Assembly (NCBI RefSeq): GCF_024199945.1
Contig: NZ_JANADP010000001.1
Span: 7,254,001-7,318,000, forward strand
DNA from: Bradyrhizobium sp. CCGUVB4N
GTDB lineage: Bacteria > Pseudomonadota > Alphaproteobacteria > Rhizobiales > Xanthobacteraceae
Direction: 5' to 3'
DNA length: 64,000 nucleotides
Positions 6,883 through 15,698 of this stretch are shown here, piece by piece (the stretch's first letter is position 1; every line of letters begins with the position of its first letter). Both the position numbers and the translations under genes were made by a program. Under the pieces are notes generated by a model that made no database searches, had not been told where the DNA came from, and saw only the letters and a program-made list of their open reading frames with translations.

Positions 6883-7518
6883 ATGAGCACAAGCAGCGTC
6901 AACGTCGTCGCCCACCCCCTGGTCCAGCACAAGCTTTCCCTGATGCGGGAGAAGGACCGCTCGACCAAGAGCTTTCGCGAGATCCTGAACGAGATCGGGA
7001 TGCTGCTCGGCTACGAGGTGACGCGCGACCTGCCGCTGGAGCTGGTCGAGATCGAGACGCCGATCGCGCCGATGCAGGCGCCGAAGATCGCCGGCAAGAA
7101 GCTCACGCTGGCGCCGATCCTGCGCGCCGGCGTCGGCTTCCTCGACGGCATGCTGGCGCTGATGCCCTCGGCCCGCATCGCCCATATCGGGCTCTACCGC
7201 GATCCTGATACGCTGCAGGCCGTGGAATATTACTTCAAGGCGCCGCAGGATCTGTCCGACCGCACCGTGATCCTGATGGACCCGATGCTGGCGACCGGCA
7301 ATTCGGCCTGCGCCGGCGCCTCGCTGCTCAAGGACCGCGGTGCCCGCGACATCCGCTTCGTCTGCCTGCTGGCGGCGCCCGAGGGCGTTGCGAAGTTCCA
7401 GGACGAACACCCGGACGTGCCGGTCTGGACCGCCGCGATCGACGAACGGCTCAACGACCACGGCTACATCGTGCCGGGGCTGGGCGATGCCGGCGACCGG
7501 ATGTTCGGCACCAAGTAG
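6883..7518 (+). CDS. upp: Uracil phosphoribosyltransferase
   Basis: Converts uracil and PRPP to UMP in pyrimidine salvage, in the cytoplasm. The 211-residue protein has the family length of about 208-212. It shows the PRPP-binding motif MDPMLATGNSA (about residues 132-142), the LAPILRAG segment, and the C-terminal uracil-binding YIVPGLGDAGDR stretch. It stands alone, 156 bases after the small-protein operon and 33 bases before the acyl-CoA synthetase-like gene, which may be co-transcribed. Unambiguous. Confidence 0.97.
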   Translation: MSTSSVNVVAHPLVQHKLSLMREKDRSTKSFREILNEIGMLLGYEVTRDLPLELVEIETPIAPMQAPKIAGKKLTLAPILRAGVGFLDGMLALMPSARIAHIGLYRDPDTLQAVEYYFKAPQDLSDRTVILMDPMLATGNSACAGASLLKDRGARDIRFVCLLAAPEGVAKFQDEHPDVPVWTAAIDERLNDHGYIVPGLGDAGDRMFGTK

Positions 7519-7551
7519 ACAGCTTTGCGCGATCGGGCTACTCCGGTCGCC

Positions 7552-9123
7552 ATGCAAGCCGACCATGTTTCACTGCAATCGCTGATCGGATCGGAGACGG
7601 CCGCCGGTCCTGCCTTCGTGTTCGACGGCAAACCCGTCTCGCGCGCGGAGTTTTCAGGGATGGTCGCGCAGACCACGGCCTGGCTCGCCGCGCAGGGTAT
7701 CGGCAAGGGCGACGTCGTCGCCGTCTGGCTGATCAACCGGGTCGAATGGATCACGCTGCTGTTCGCCGCCGCCCGGCTGGGTGCGGTCGTCGCGGCCGTC
7801 AACACCCGCTACCGCAGCGCGGAAGTGGCACATCTCCTGAAACTGTCGGGCGCCAAGCTGCTGGTTGTCGAGGCGGCGTTTCGCTCGATCGATTTCGCTT
7901 CCATTCTCTCCGATATCCCCGGGGCCGATGTCCCCGCGCTGCAAAAGCTCGCGGTGGTCGGCGCGGATGCGATCCCCGCGCAATGGCCGTGCGTGCGGTT
8001 CGATGCGTTCGAGAAGCGCTATCCGCCGGCTCCGACCCTGGTGGACGACGTCAACCTCCCCGTGCTGCTCTACACCACATCCGGCACGACCAAGGGACCC
8101 AAGCTCGTCGCGCACTCGCAGCGAACGCTGGCGACCCACGCCAACGCAATTGCCAAGGCGCTCCAGCTCGCGCCGCAGCGTCACTCGCTGCTCGCAATGC
8201 TGCCGTTCTGCGGCACCTTTGGTATGACGAGCCTGCTCGGCTTCATCGCAGCCGGCGCGACCGTCCACGTGCTCGACGCCTTCGAGGCCGCACCGGCGCT
8301 GAAAATCCTCAGCGCGCACAGGATCACGCATTCCTTCGGCTCCGACGAGATGTTCCGCCGCATCCTCGCCCTCACAGACGCGCAGCGGCCCTTTCCGCAT
8401 CTCGAAGTCTGCGGCTTCGCAGCGTTCCAGCCCGGCTGGCGCGAGCTGGCCGCAGAGGCCGAAGCGCGCGGCCTGCCGCTATTCGGCCTCTATGGTTCGA
8501 GCGAGGTGCAGGCGTTGTTTTCGATCGCCCACACAAGCGACGCCTTCGCCGATCGTATCGAGGGCGGTGGCTGGCCAATGTCCCCCGAGGCCAAGGTCCG
8601 CGTGCGCGATACCGAGACCGGCGGGCTTGCCGCGCAAGGCGTCTCCGGCGAGATCGAGATCAGCGCGCCGTCGCGCTTCCTCGGCTATTTCAACAACCCC
8701 GATGCGACGCGCGATGCGATCACCGCGGACGGCTTCTTCCGCACCGGCGACATCGGCCGGCTGCGCGACGGCGCCTTCGTCTATGAGACCCGCGCCGGCG
8801 ATGCGATGCGGCTCGGCGGCTTCCTGGTCGCGCCCGGCGAGATCGAGGACGAGCTCAAGTCCTGTACCGGCGTCGCTGATGCCCAGGTCGTCGCGGTCGA
8901 CCTGAAGGGCCAGGCGCGCTGCGTCGCCTTTGTCATCGCGGCCGGCACTTCGCCGCACCAGGAGGTGCTGACGGCACGCCTGCGTGAGCGGCTCGCCGGC
9001 TACAAGGTCCCGGCACGGATCTATGTCGTGGACGCCTTCCCGGTGACCGACAGTGCCAACGGCGTCAAGATCCAGCGCGCAAAACTTCGCGCCATGGCGA
9101 TGGAACGGATCGCGGCTGAATAA
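7552..9123 (+). CDS. AMP-dependent acyl-CoA synthetase/ligase (ANL superfamily)
   Basis: A 523-residue member of the class I adenylate-forming superfamily, which activates a carboxylate through an acyl-AMP and transfers it to CoA. Motifs in order are the phosphate loop TSGTTKGPK (about residues 176-184), LYGSSEV (about 312), RTGDIG (about 396) and the C-terminal catalytic Lys in GVKIQRAKL (about 503). The ATG is preferred to an upstream TTG, though no strong ribosome site is visible. The substrate cannot be told from sequence; overall resemblance is to medium-chain or aryl-acid ligases. It converges on flgL with only seven bases between the stop codons. Confidence 0.88.
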   Translation: MQADHVSLQSLIGSETAAGPAFVFDGKPVSRAEFSGMVAQTTAWLAAQGIGKGDVVAVWLINRVEWITLLFAAARLGAVVAAVNTRYRSAEVAHLLKLSGAKLLVVEAAFRSIDFASILSDIPGADVPALQKLAVVGADAIPAQWPCVRFDAFEKRYPPAPTLVDDVNLPVLLYTTSGTTKGPKLVAHSQRTLATHANAIAKALQLAPQRHSLLAMLPFCGTFGMTSLLGFIAAGATVHVLDAFEAAPALKILSAHRITHSFGSDEMFRRILALTDAQRPFPHLEVCGFAAFQPGWRELAAEAEARGLPLFGLYGSSEVQALFSIAHTSDAFADRIEGGGWPMSPEAKVRVRDTETGGLAAQGVSGEIEISAPSRFLGYFNNPDATRDAITADGFFRTGDIGRLRDGAFVYETRAGDAMRLGGFLVAPGEIEDELKSCTGVADAQVVAVDLKGQARCVAFVIAAGTSPHQEVLTARLRERLAGYKVPARIYVVDAFPVTDSANGVKIQRAKLRAMAMERIAAE

Positions 9124-9130
9124 GCGTCGC

Positions 9131-10042
9131 CTATTTCAGATAGCTCGCCAGATTCATGCTGAGGATCTTGGACATCGCCGAATACGACGCGGTGAGCTGG
9201 GCCTGATAGGTCGAGAGCTGGGCGGTGATGGCCGCGACATCGACGCCGGTGAGGTCGTTCGACAGGCTTTCGGCGTAGCTCTTGTAGTCGGTCTGTTGCG
9301 TGCTCGCCGACTCGATCGAGGACGCCGAGCTGGAGAGTTTTGCCTGCACCGCCGCGGTGTCGTCGAGCGCCGTGCTGGCGAGATCGAGCGCGCTGGAAAT
9401 GTCCGAGGACGACAGCGAGGTGCTGTTGGCTACGTATTTCAGCACGCGCATGACTTCCTCGAACGCCGAATTGTCGGCGGTGACGCCATACGACACCGTG
9501 TTGTCGGCGGCGACGCGCACCGAGGCGATTTCGTCATCGCCGTTGTAATAGCTGGTATCCGCCGTGGTGGTGGAACCCGTGCCCGACGAAAAGCTGGTGA
9601 GGTCGACCGGCGCCGTATCCGTCTTGCCGCCGGCAAAGACATATTGGCCATCATACTGCGTGTTCATCAGCGAGCCCATCTGCTCCAGCATCTGCTGGGC
9701 GGACGAGATCACCGAGTTCGTTTCGGTCGAGCTCCCGGTCGAGGCAGCGCTGAGCTGGGAGCGGAGTTGCGTGATGATGTCCGTCATCGAGCCGACGGCC
9801 GAATACATCACCTGAACCTTGCTGTCGGCCAGCGTGGCCGCATCGATATAGGACTGCGCGCGCGTCACCGAGACCTGGAGGTTGACAACATGCTGCGCGT
9901 TCGAGCCGTATCCGCCGAAATCGGTCGAGATGACGCCCGACGATTCCTGGACCTGCTCGTTGGCCATGACCGACTCCACACGCATCGCGTCGGCGATCAT
10001 CTTGCTCGACTGGGCGAAGGTGGCAATCCGCATCGCGACCAT
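9131..10042 (-). CDS. flgL: Flagellar hook-filament junction protein FlgL
   Basis: A 303-residue flagellin-like protein that caps the hook-filament junction with FlgK. The N-terminal flagellin-type coiled coil (RIATFAQSSKMIADAMRVES...) and the motif GQYVFAGGKTDTAPV in the centre are typical of FlgL/HAP3; the C-terminus again has a helical heptad pattern ending in MNLASYLK. It is the last gene of a minus-strand series flgE-hyp-flgN-like-flgK-flgL. It lies 19 bases after flgK. Confidence 0.9.
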   Translation of the reverse strand: MVAMRIATFAQSSKMIADAMRVESVMANEQVQESSGVISTDFGGYGSNAQHVVNLQVSVTRAQSYIDAATLADSKVQVMYSAVGSMTDIITQLRSQLSAASTGSSTETNSVISSAQQMLEQMGSLMNTQYDGQYVFAGGKTDTAPVDLTSFSSGTGSTTTADTSYYNGDDEIASVRVAADNTVSYGVTADNSAFEEVMRVLKYVANSTSLSSSDISSALDLASTALDDTAAVQAKLSSSASSIESASTQQTDYKSYAESLSNDLTGVDVAAITAQLSTYQAQLTASYSAMSKILSMNLASYLK

Positions 10043-10061
10043 GGAGCTGCTCCCCCGCGCT

Positions 10062-11837
10062 TTACGACGACTGCACGGCGGTGATCAGCGCCGAGTACAT
10101 GCTGTTGATGGCCGAGATCAACGCGGAGGCCGCCGTGTATTGGTTTTGCAGCGTGCTCAGATTGGCCGATTCTTCGTCGAGGTTGACGCCCGACTGCGAC
10201 GAGAGCGAGCTCGCATAGGTCGACTGCGCGGTCTCCTTGGCGGTGTAGTTGGTGGACGCCTGCGAGGCCTTGCTCGCGACGTCGGCCACGATGGTCGAGG
10301 CATAGTCGGCAAGGGAGCCGGTGGTGGCGGCGAGCCCTCCCGTGGACGCAAACGTGCGCGAGGCCGTCAATGCGCTGTAAAATGAATTGACCACGGTCGC
10401 AGATCCCGAGGTCAGGACGCTGCTGCCGACCGTGAGGGTCGACGAGGAGTCCAGCGTGGCGAGCTGCAGCTCATTGGTGCCGGACAGGATGCTACTGTTG
10501 ACCGCGATATCCGACGCGCTCGTTCCGGTCACGAGATCGTTGAGGCCAAAATAGTCGGAAAATCCCTCGCTCGAGCTACCGACCGAGCTGGTCATCTCGT
10601 TGATGGCAACGCCGTTGCCCGAGCCTGTCGCCGTGATTGAAAGATGGCCATTCGAATCGACCGACGCCGACATCCCGGAAATGCCATTGATGGCGGTGAC
10701 GAGATCGCCGACCGTGGAATAGGACGACAGGTCCAGATCGCTGTAGGAGACCAGGTTGCCGCTCTGGTCGGTCACGGCAAGACGCACTGTGCCGGTGGCG
10801 GACAACGGCGTGGCGCTGGTGACACTGGTCGTTCCGGTCAGGCTGGTCGGCGCCGGCACCGATGACGCGCTGTTCGAGACGGTGTTGACCGCGGAAGCAA
10901 GTTGCGTCGCGAGCTGGTCGAGCTGGGACTGTGCCGCCGGCAGGGTCTTGTCGCGAAGCGTGATCAGCGCGCCGATGTCGCCTCCGGTGATCTGGGAAGT
11001 AATGTCGACGCCGTTCACCGTGATCGCGCTGAAACCGCTCGACGAGGAGCCCGCGGTGTAGGTCGTCGACGACGACACGTTGGCGGCGGCGGTATAGCTG
11101 ATCTTGTGTGCGGAAGAGTCGACCAGCGCCTGCCCGGTCGTGGTGTAGATCTGGAGATCGCCGTTCGACGCCGTGTAGTAGCTGACGTTCATCTTGGAGG
11201 CGACGTCCTGCAGCGCGGTGTTGCGCTGGTCCTCCAGGTCCGCGGTCGACTGCCCGGTTGCCGCCGTCTGCTTGATCTCCGCGTTCAGATCCGCGATGTT
11301 CTGCAAGTCCGTATTGACGTCGTCGATCGAGGACGAGATATCCTGGTCGGCGTTGGAGCGGAGCTTTTGGATGCCGCTCGAGGTCTCCCGCAACTGGCTC
11401 GTGACGTCGTCGAGCGCGCTGATGACGTTGGATTGCAGCGAGGCGCTGCTCGGCGTGCTTGCCAGCGACGACAGCGCCGATTCCAGCGAAGCGATGTTGT
11501 TGGCCAGCGAGGTCCCGGTCGACGAGCTGTCCGTGCTACTGGTCGAGCCGTAGAGCTTCTCCAGCGAGGTCAGATAGCTATTGGTCGTGTCGGCCGAACC
11601 GAGATCGGAGTCGGCGCCGACCAGCGACTTCAGCAGCAGCTTGTCGACCGTCGAGGTGATGCCCGTCACCGTGACGCCGGTACCGACGCCGTTGGTGACG
11701 CTGCTCGACTGGTTCGCGGTCTTCTTGGTATAGCCCGTCGTGTCGGCGTTCGAAATGTTCGACGACGTCACGCTGATCTGCACCGACGTGGACGACAGGC
11801 CGCTGAAGGCGATCGATCGTGCGATATCGAGCGACAC
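10062..11837 (-). CDS. flgK: Flagellar hook-associated protein FlgK
   Basis: HAP1, joining hook to filament. The N-terminus LDIARSIAFSGLSSTSVQIS followed by SNISNADTTGYTKK is the FlgK rod/hook-type N-terminal motif, and the C-terminal LSTLQNQYTAASALISAINSM matches the family. At 591 residues it is of ordinary length. The GTG start is chosen because GGGGGAG lies six bases upstream; a longer ATG-started frame adds an Ala/Pro-rich extension that overlaps the FlgN-like gene and is not expected. The protein is very Ser/Thr rich, like all axial proteins here. Confidence 0.93.
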   Translation of the reverse strand: MSLDIARSIAFSGLSSTSVQISVTSSNISNADTTGYTKKTANQSSSVTNGVGTGVTVTGITSTVDKLLLKSLVGADSDLGSADTTNSYLTSLEKLYGSTSSTDSSSTGTSLANNIASLESALSSLASTPSSASLQSNVISALDDVTSQLRETSSGIQKLRSNADQDISSSIDDVNTDLQNIADLNAEIKQTAATGQSTADLEDQRNTALQDVASKMNVSYYTASNGDLQIYTTTGQALVDSSAHKISYTAAANVSSSTTYTAGSSSSGFSAITVNGVDITSQITGGDIGALITLRDKTLPAAQSQLDQLATQLASAVNTVSNSASSVPAPTSLTGTTSVTSATPLSATGTVRLAVTDQSGNLVSYSDLDLSSYSTVGDLVTAINGISGMSASVDSNGHLSITATGSGNGVAINEMTSSVGSSSEGFSDYFGLNDLVTGTSASDIAVNSSILSGTNELQLATLDSSSTLTVGSSVLTSGSATVVNSFYSALTASRTFASTGGLAATTGSLADYASTIVADVASKASQASTNYTAKETAQSTYASSLSSQSGVNLDEESANLSTLQNQYTAASALISAINSMYSALITAVQSS

Positions 11838-11856
11838 GGCGGACTCCCCCTGCTCG

Positions 11857-12330
11857 TCAGGCGCTGCGGCTGGTGCCGCTGGAGACGGCGCGTGCGGCCA
11901 CCCGGCCGGAGGCGCCATAGGGCGACACCGCCGCGATCTGCTCGCGGATCGCCTGCATGACCGCTTCGATCCGGCGATTGCTGGCCTCGATCGCGGCGCG
12001 CAGGCGCACCAGATTTTCGTCCATCGCCGCGCGCAGCTTCAGGATCCGATCCAGGAGCTGCTCGCGCAGGATCCGGTCCCGCACGGTCAGCGTGGTCCCG
12101 CCCGCCGCACATTCGGCGACGGATCGTTCGAAAATCTCCGCCAGCCGGTTCTTCTCGTCGACCTGCTTCAGGCGTGAGGCCGGAAGGCCCTTGGCGAGCT
12201 CGGCATTCTCTTCCGCGACCAGCGCGGTCAGGACGTCGATCAGTCCGATCAGCGACTTGATCCGGGCGTCGCCACTTGCGGCGTTGGTCCGCGTGGCTTG
12301 GCTATTGGCTTGGGCTACACTCATGGTCAT
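11857..12330 (-). CDS. FlgN-like flagellar export chaperone
   Basis: A 157-residue all-helical protein placed directly upstream of flgK. FlgN chaperones bind FlgK and FlgL before export, and this protein has the family's size, a long coiled-coil pattern (LIGLIDVLTALVAEENAELA, ..LRAAIEASNRRIEAVMQAI) and a C-terminal Y-x(2)-SG end. Sequence conservation in FlgN is weak, so the call rests mainly on context and helical pattern. Alternatives are FliT-like or another export chaperone. Confidence 0.6.
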   Translation of the reverse strand: MTMSVAQANSQATRTNAASGDARIKSLIGLIDVLTALVAEENAELAKGLPASRLKQVDEKNRLAEIFERSVAECAAGGTTLTVRDRILREQLLDRILKLRAAMDENLVRLRAAIEASNRRIEAVMQAIREQIAAVSPYGASGRVAARAVSSGTSRSA

Positions 12331-12339
12331 CGCCTTCTT

Positions 12340-12600
12340 CTAATTATGCCGTTTGCCGCGATGGGCTTGCGAGTTGCGCAGATAAGCACCGATCGCGGTC
12401 GTCCTGACGGTCGCCTGTCTCATCTCGCCCTCGACCTCTGCGCATTCCTTCAACAGGCCGCGGCGGGTCGTCTCGATATCGTCGAGCAAGGCAAGCAGCT
12501 GTCTGTGGTCGGTGTCCTTCACGGTTGCGGCCCGGGCCACCAGCCGTCGCAGCCGGCGCAGCAGCGCTTCTCCGGCGGCCTTGGCCTCCTCGCTGCGCAT
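12340..12600 (-). CDS. Small helical protein between flgE and the FlgN-like gene
   Basis: An 86-residue charged helical protein, rich in Arg, Glu and Leu, without signal or membrane segment. It begins three bases after the flgE stop codon and ends nine bases before the FlgN-like gene, so it is surely in the flagellar operon. It may be a second export chaperone or a degenerate partner of the FlgN-like protein. No family recognised. Confidence 0.6.
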   Translation of the reverse strand: MRSEEAKAAGEALLRRLRRLVARAATVKDTDHRQLLALLDDIETTRRGLLKECAEVEGEMRQATVRTTAIGAYLRNSQAHRGKRHN

Positions 12601-12603
12601 CGC

Positions 12604-13869
12604 TCACCTCATCGCCGAGATCAGGGTGTCGTACATCTTGCTGACCGTGGAGATGACCTGGGAGGCGGCCGAATAAGCCTGCTGCGCCGAGATCATGCTC
12701 GAGAACTGGCTGGAGGTGTCGGTGGTCGAGGATTCCAGCTCGCTGCCATAGATCGTGCCCGCGCCGTTCTCGCCGGACGCCTGCAGTGCGGCATTGCCCG
12801 ACGTCACGGTCGCGGAATAGAGACCGTCGCTGGCGGCGGAAAGCCCGGTTGGATCGGCGAAGGTTGCCACCGCGATCTTGTAGATCGCGATGGTCTGGCC
12901 ATTGGAATAGGTGGCGTCGACAACGCCGTTCTTGCCGATCGAGATGCTGGACAACTTGCCGTAGGACAGGCCGTCCGAGGAGATGCTGGTGACGTTGACG
13001 GTCGGCGTTGTCTCGCCCGAGGCGTATTGTGTGAGACCGTCCGTGCCTCCGGCGGTACCGAGGCTCATCGTGATCGTGCTGTCCGCTGCACCATCGGTCC
13101 AGCCCGTCACCGCGACGGTCGCCGGGCTCGGGCTGGTGCTGGCAAGCGAGCCGTCGCTGTTGAAGGTGATGGCGATCGTGCCCGAGGCCGTGCCGGTCGC
13201 GGTCGTGGTATCCGACGTCGAGGTCGGATTGGCGAAGCTCGCGCTCCACGTGTTCGTCCCGGTCTTGGTCCAGGTGACCTGCATCGAGTTCGCCGCACCG
13301 AGCGAATCGTAGACGGTCATCGAGCTGGTATAGGTATCGCCGGTCGCTGCATCCGACGGCAGGTTCGCCGCAATCGTGGTCTTGGTTGTGGCGCTGCCGC
13401 TGGTCGAGGCGACCTGGGTGTTGATGGCTTCGAGATTGCTCGCCGATTCATTGCCGACGACGTTGCCGTCCGAATCGGTGCGCCATCCCTCGAGGTAGCT
13501 GCCATTGTTCTCGAGATAGCCGGCGTTGTCGGTCGAAAAGGCGCCGTTGCGCGTATAGGACGTGGTGCCGCCCGACGTGGCGCTGGTCACGACGAAGAAG
13601 CCCGAGCCCTGGATCGCGACGTCGGTCGCGTTGGAGGTCGCGGCAAGCAGGCCTTGCTGGGTGATGTTGGCGCGACCCGAAACGGTGACGCCGCCCGAGG
13701 CATAGGAGGTCGCGTTGCTCGACGCGGTCACGAGGTCGTCGAACATCGCCGACGTCGTCTTGTAGCCGGTCGTGCTGGTATTGGCGATGTTGTCGCTGAT
13801 CATCGACAGGGACTGGCTCTGCGCGCTGAGCGCGGAGATCGCCGAAGAGAGTGCACCGGTGAGACTCAT
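12604..13869 (-). CDS. flgE: Flagellar hook protein FlgE
   Basis: Structural subunit of the hook. The N-terminal MSLTGALSSAISALSAQSQS and SDNIANTSTTGYK form the canonical rod/hook N-motif, AIQGSGFFVV is the central family motif, and the C-terminus QAYSAASQVISTVSKMYDTL is the matching C-motif. Its 421 residues fit the family. The start has GGAGTTTC upstream, a leader also found before flgD and the flagellin. Exported by the flagellar type III system; length control and capping come from FlgD next to it. Confidence 0.95.
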   Translation of the reverse strand: MSLTGALSSAISALSAQSQSLSMISDNIANTSTTGYKTTSAMFDDLVTASSNATSYASGGVTVSGRANITQQGLLAATSNATDVAIQGSGFFVVTSATSGGTTSYTRNGAFSTDNAGYLENNGSYLEGWRTDSDGNVVGNESASNLEAINTQVASTSGSATTKTTIAANLPSDAATGDTYTSSMTVYDSLGAANSMQVTWTKTGTNTWSASFANPTSTSDTTTATGTASGTIAITFNSDGSLASTSPSPATVAVTGWTDGAADSTITMSLGTAGGTDGLTQYASGETTPTVNVTSISSDGLSYGKLSSISIGKNGVVDATYSNGQTIAIYKIAVATFADPTGLSAASDGLYSATVTSGNAALQASGENGAGTIYGSELESSTTDTSSQFSSMISAQQAYSAASQVISTVSKMYDTLISAMR

Positions 13870-13900
13870 GAAGAAACTCCAGAGGGATCAGGACGTAGGA

Positions 13901-14569
13901 TCAGGACGTGACGCCGATGATGTCGGCGGCGCTGACGGAGACGCCGTTCACGGTCAGCGATGGCGTGGACGTGGAGGTGTCGATGCCGGTCACCGTGCCG
14001 GAAATGGTGGTGTAGTTGAGCACCGAGTTGCCGGCGGAATCCGTCGCGGTCACCGAGATGGTGTACTGACCGCCATCCGTGAGCTGGGTGCCGCTGGAAT
14101 TCTTGCCGTCCCAGGTGAAGGTGTTGGATCCGGAGTTGCCGGTCCCGGTGCCGGTGTAGACGGTGTTACCGGAGGAGTCCTTGATGGTGATCGCGACGTC
14201 GGAAGCGGCCGACGACAGCGAATAGCCGAACGTCGCCGAGCCGCTGCTCAAGGTCGACGTGTCTGTCTTCGCCTCGACGGTGTGGCCGATATAGTTGACC
14301 GAGTTGAGCGTCACGAGGCTCGAGAACGAGCTGGAGAGCGACGTCAGATTGGAGTTGATCGACTGCTGCTGGCTGAAATTGGCGTAAGAGGTGAGCTGAT
14401 TGATGAAGTCGGTGGTCGAGGTCGCGTTCAGCGGATCCTGGTTCTGAAGCTCGCTGACGAGCAGGCTCAGGAAATCGCTCGAGGTCAGCGTCGAACTGGA
14501 CGAGGTGCTCGACGATGACGACGTCGTCGTGGTCGCAGTCGTTGCGGAACTCGTTGCGGAAACTGTCAT
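13901..14569 (-). CDS. flgD: Flagellar hook-capping protein FlgD
   Basis: Scaffold for hook assembly. The central motif SDFLSLLVSELQNQDPLNA followed by TDFINQLTSYANFSQQQSIN is diagnostic of FlgD; the C-terminal half is the Ig/tudor-like region with WDGKNSSGTQLTDGGQYT. The first 30 residues are a low-complexity Ser/Thr tract. Start supported by GGAG eight bases upstream. It precedes flgE by 31 bases in the same operon. Confidence 0.93.
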   Translation of the reverse strand: MTVSATSSATTATTTTSSSSSTSSSSTLTSSDFLSLLVSELQNQDPLNATSTTDFINQLTSYANFSQQQSINSNLTSLSSSFSSLVTLNSVNYIGHTVEAKTDTSTLSSGSATFGYSLSSAASDVAITIKDSSGNTVYTGTGTGNSGSNTFTWDGKNSSGTQLTDGGQYTISVTATDSAGNSVLNYTTISGTVTGIDTSTSTPSLTVNGVSVSAADIIGVTS

Positions 14570-14826
14570 CAGAAACTCCGGCTTTCTCGCGCGGCCGGCG
14601 ACGACGATGTCGGTCAGCGCGCTTGAAATCTGTGTGCTGATGAAACGCGTGGCCGCGTGGATTCAGGCGCGGATTCACCCGCAAAAATCGCTTTCGACAC
14701 GGCAAAATCTGCCGCGTGCGCAGTATTCGGGAATGCTGAAAGTGCGCTTACGAAAAAGCGCAGCCGCTCGCGCGTGTGGGCACGAGCGCAAAAGCATTGG
14801 GATCGGAATGTCAGAGAAAGAGCCGT

Positions 14827-15099
14827 TCAGCTCCCCGCGGTCTCGCCTTCGGTGCGCGGCTCGGCGGTGTCGCTCTTCATTTTCGCGGCGGCGGCGGCGA
14901 TACGATCGGCGAGGCCTGCGGGCGCCCGGACCGGAGGTGCGGCGAGCGCCTGGCGCAAGGCGCGCATCTCTTCCAGCAAGGCCTGGGCAGAGGAGGAACG
15001 CTTCAGCAGCTCTTCGGCGGGCAAACGCCGGTCGTCGGGCCAGAGCGAGAGATCCTCGCCCAGCCGGTCGATCAGTTCCTCAAACTCGGTGACGTCCAT
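14827..15099 (-). CDS. Short conserved protein, possible sigma-associated or anti-sigma-like
   Basis: A 90-residue soluble protein beginning FEELIDRLGEDLSLWPDDRR and containing AEELLKRSSSAQALLEEMRA. This F..L.DR.G.DL..WP..R..A..LL..S pattern is one I associate with small proteins encoded near ECF sigma factors in alphaproteobacteria, but the link here is by memory and context only. An ECF sigma gene lies about 3.3 kb upstream in the same orientation. It lies between fliS and flgD. Confidence 0.55.
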   Translation of the reverse strand: MDVTEFEELIDRLGEDLSLWPDDRRLPAEELLKRSSSAQALLEEMRALRQALAAPPVRAPAGLADRIAAAAAKMKSDTAEPRTEGETAGS

Positions 15100-15269
15100 C
15101 GCCCGCCGATCCCGCCTCGGTCAGGCCCCTCATAAAGCATTGCAGGTGCGGCGGAAACCGATTTCCGGCAGCTTCGCGCGCCAAAAGCGCCCGCAGCACT
15201 ACGGAAACGGGCCAAACTGCGCGATGGGCGATCGCTGGGCCCCCCTCCGCGGTCCAGGCGCTCGCGATT

Positions 15270-15698
15270 TCAGCCCGTGCGGGCCGAATCGGCCGGCGCG
15301 ACCTTGCCGCCCCGCACCGCCGCGTCGACATGCTCCCACGCCTCGCGCAGCTCGGTCACGGCGGCGATGATCCGCCGAAAACTCTGAGGCGCATGCGGCC
15401 GGCCGAACGCCTTGTGGCTCGCCACGATCAGGCTGTTGTAGGTCTGGAACAGGCGCTCGGCCACCGCCCCGCCCTTGGCGAAGTCGAGATTGTGGCTCAG
15501 CCCGCGCAGGATCGCGGTCGCCTTCAGCAGATATTCGTGGCCTTCCTCGAAGCGCCGCGCTTCCTGCGCGGCCAGCGACTTCTGGAAGAAGGTGATCGCG
15601 CCGCCAAGCAGCATCGAGATCGCCTTCAGCGGCGGCACGCTGGTCGCCGCGCCCCGATAGGCCTGATTGGCCATGTACGCCATCGGATTATGCATCAT
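15270..15698 (-). CDS. fliS: Flagellin-specific chaperone FliS
   Basis: A 142-residue helical protein. FliS binds the C-terminus of flagellin in the cytoplasm to stop early polymerisation. The motif YRGAATSVPPLKAISMLLGGAITFF matches the FliS pattern Y...T.SP..L...LYdgai.f. The start ATG overlaps the fliD stop as TGATG, so fliD and fliS are translationally coupled, the standard gene order. Confidence 0.85.
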   Translation of the reverse strand: MMHNPMAYMANQAYRGAATSVPPLKAISMLLGGAITFFQKSLAAQEARRFEEGHEYLLKATAILRGLSHNLDFAKGGAVAERLFQTYNSLIVASHKAFGRPHAPQSFRRIIAAVTELREAWEHVDAAVRGGKVAPADSARTG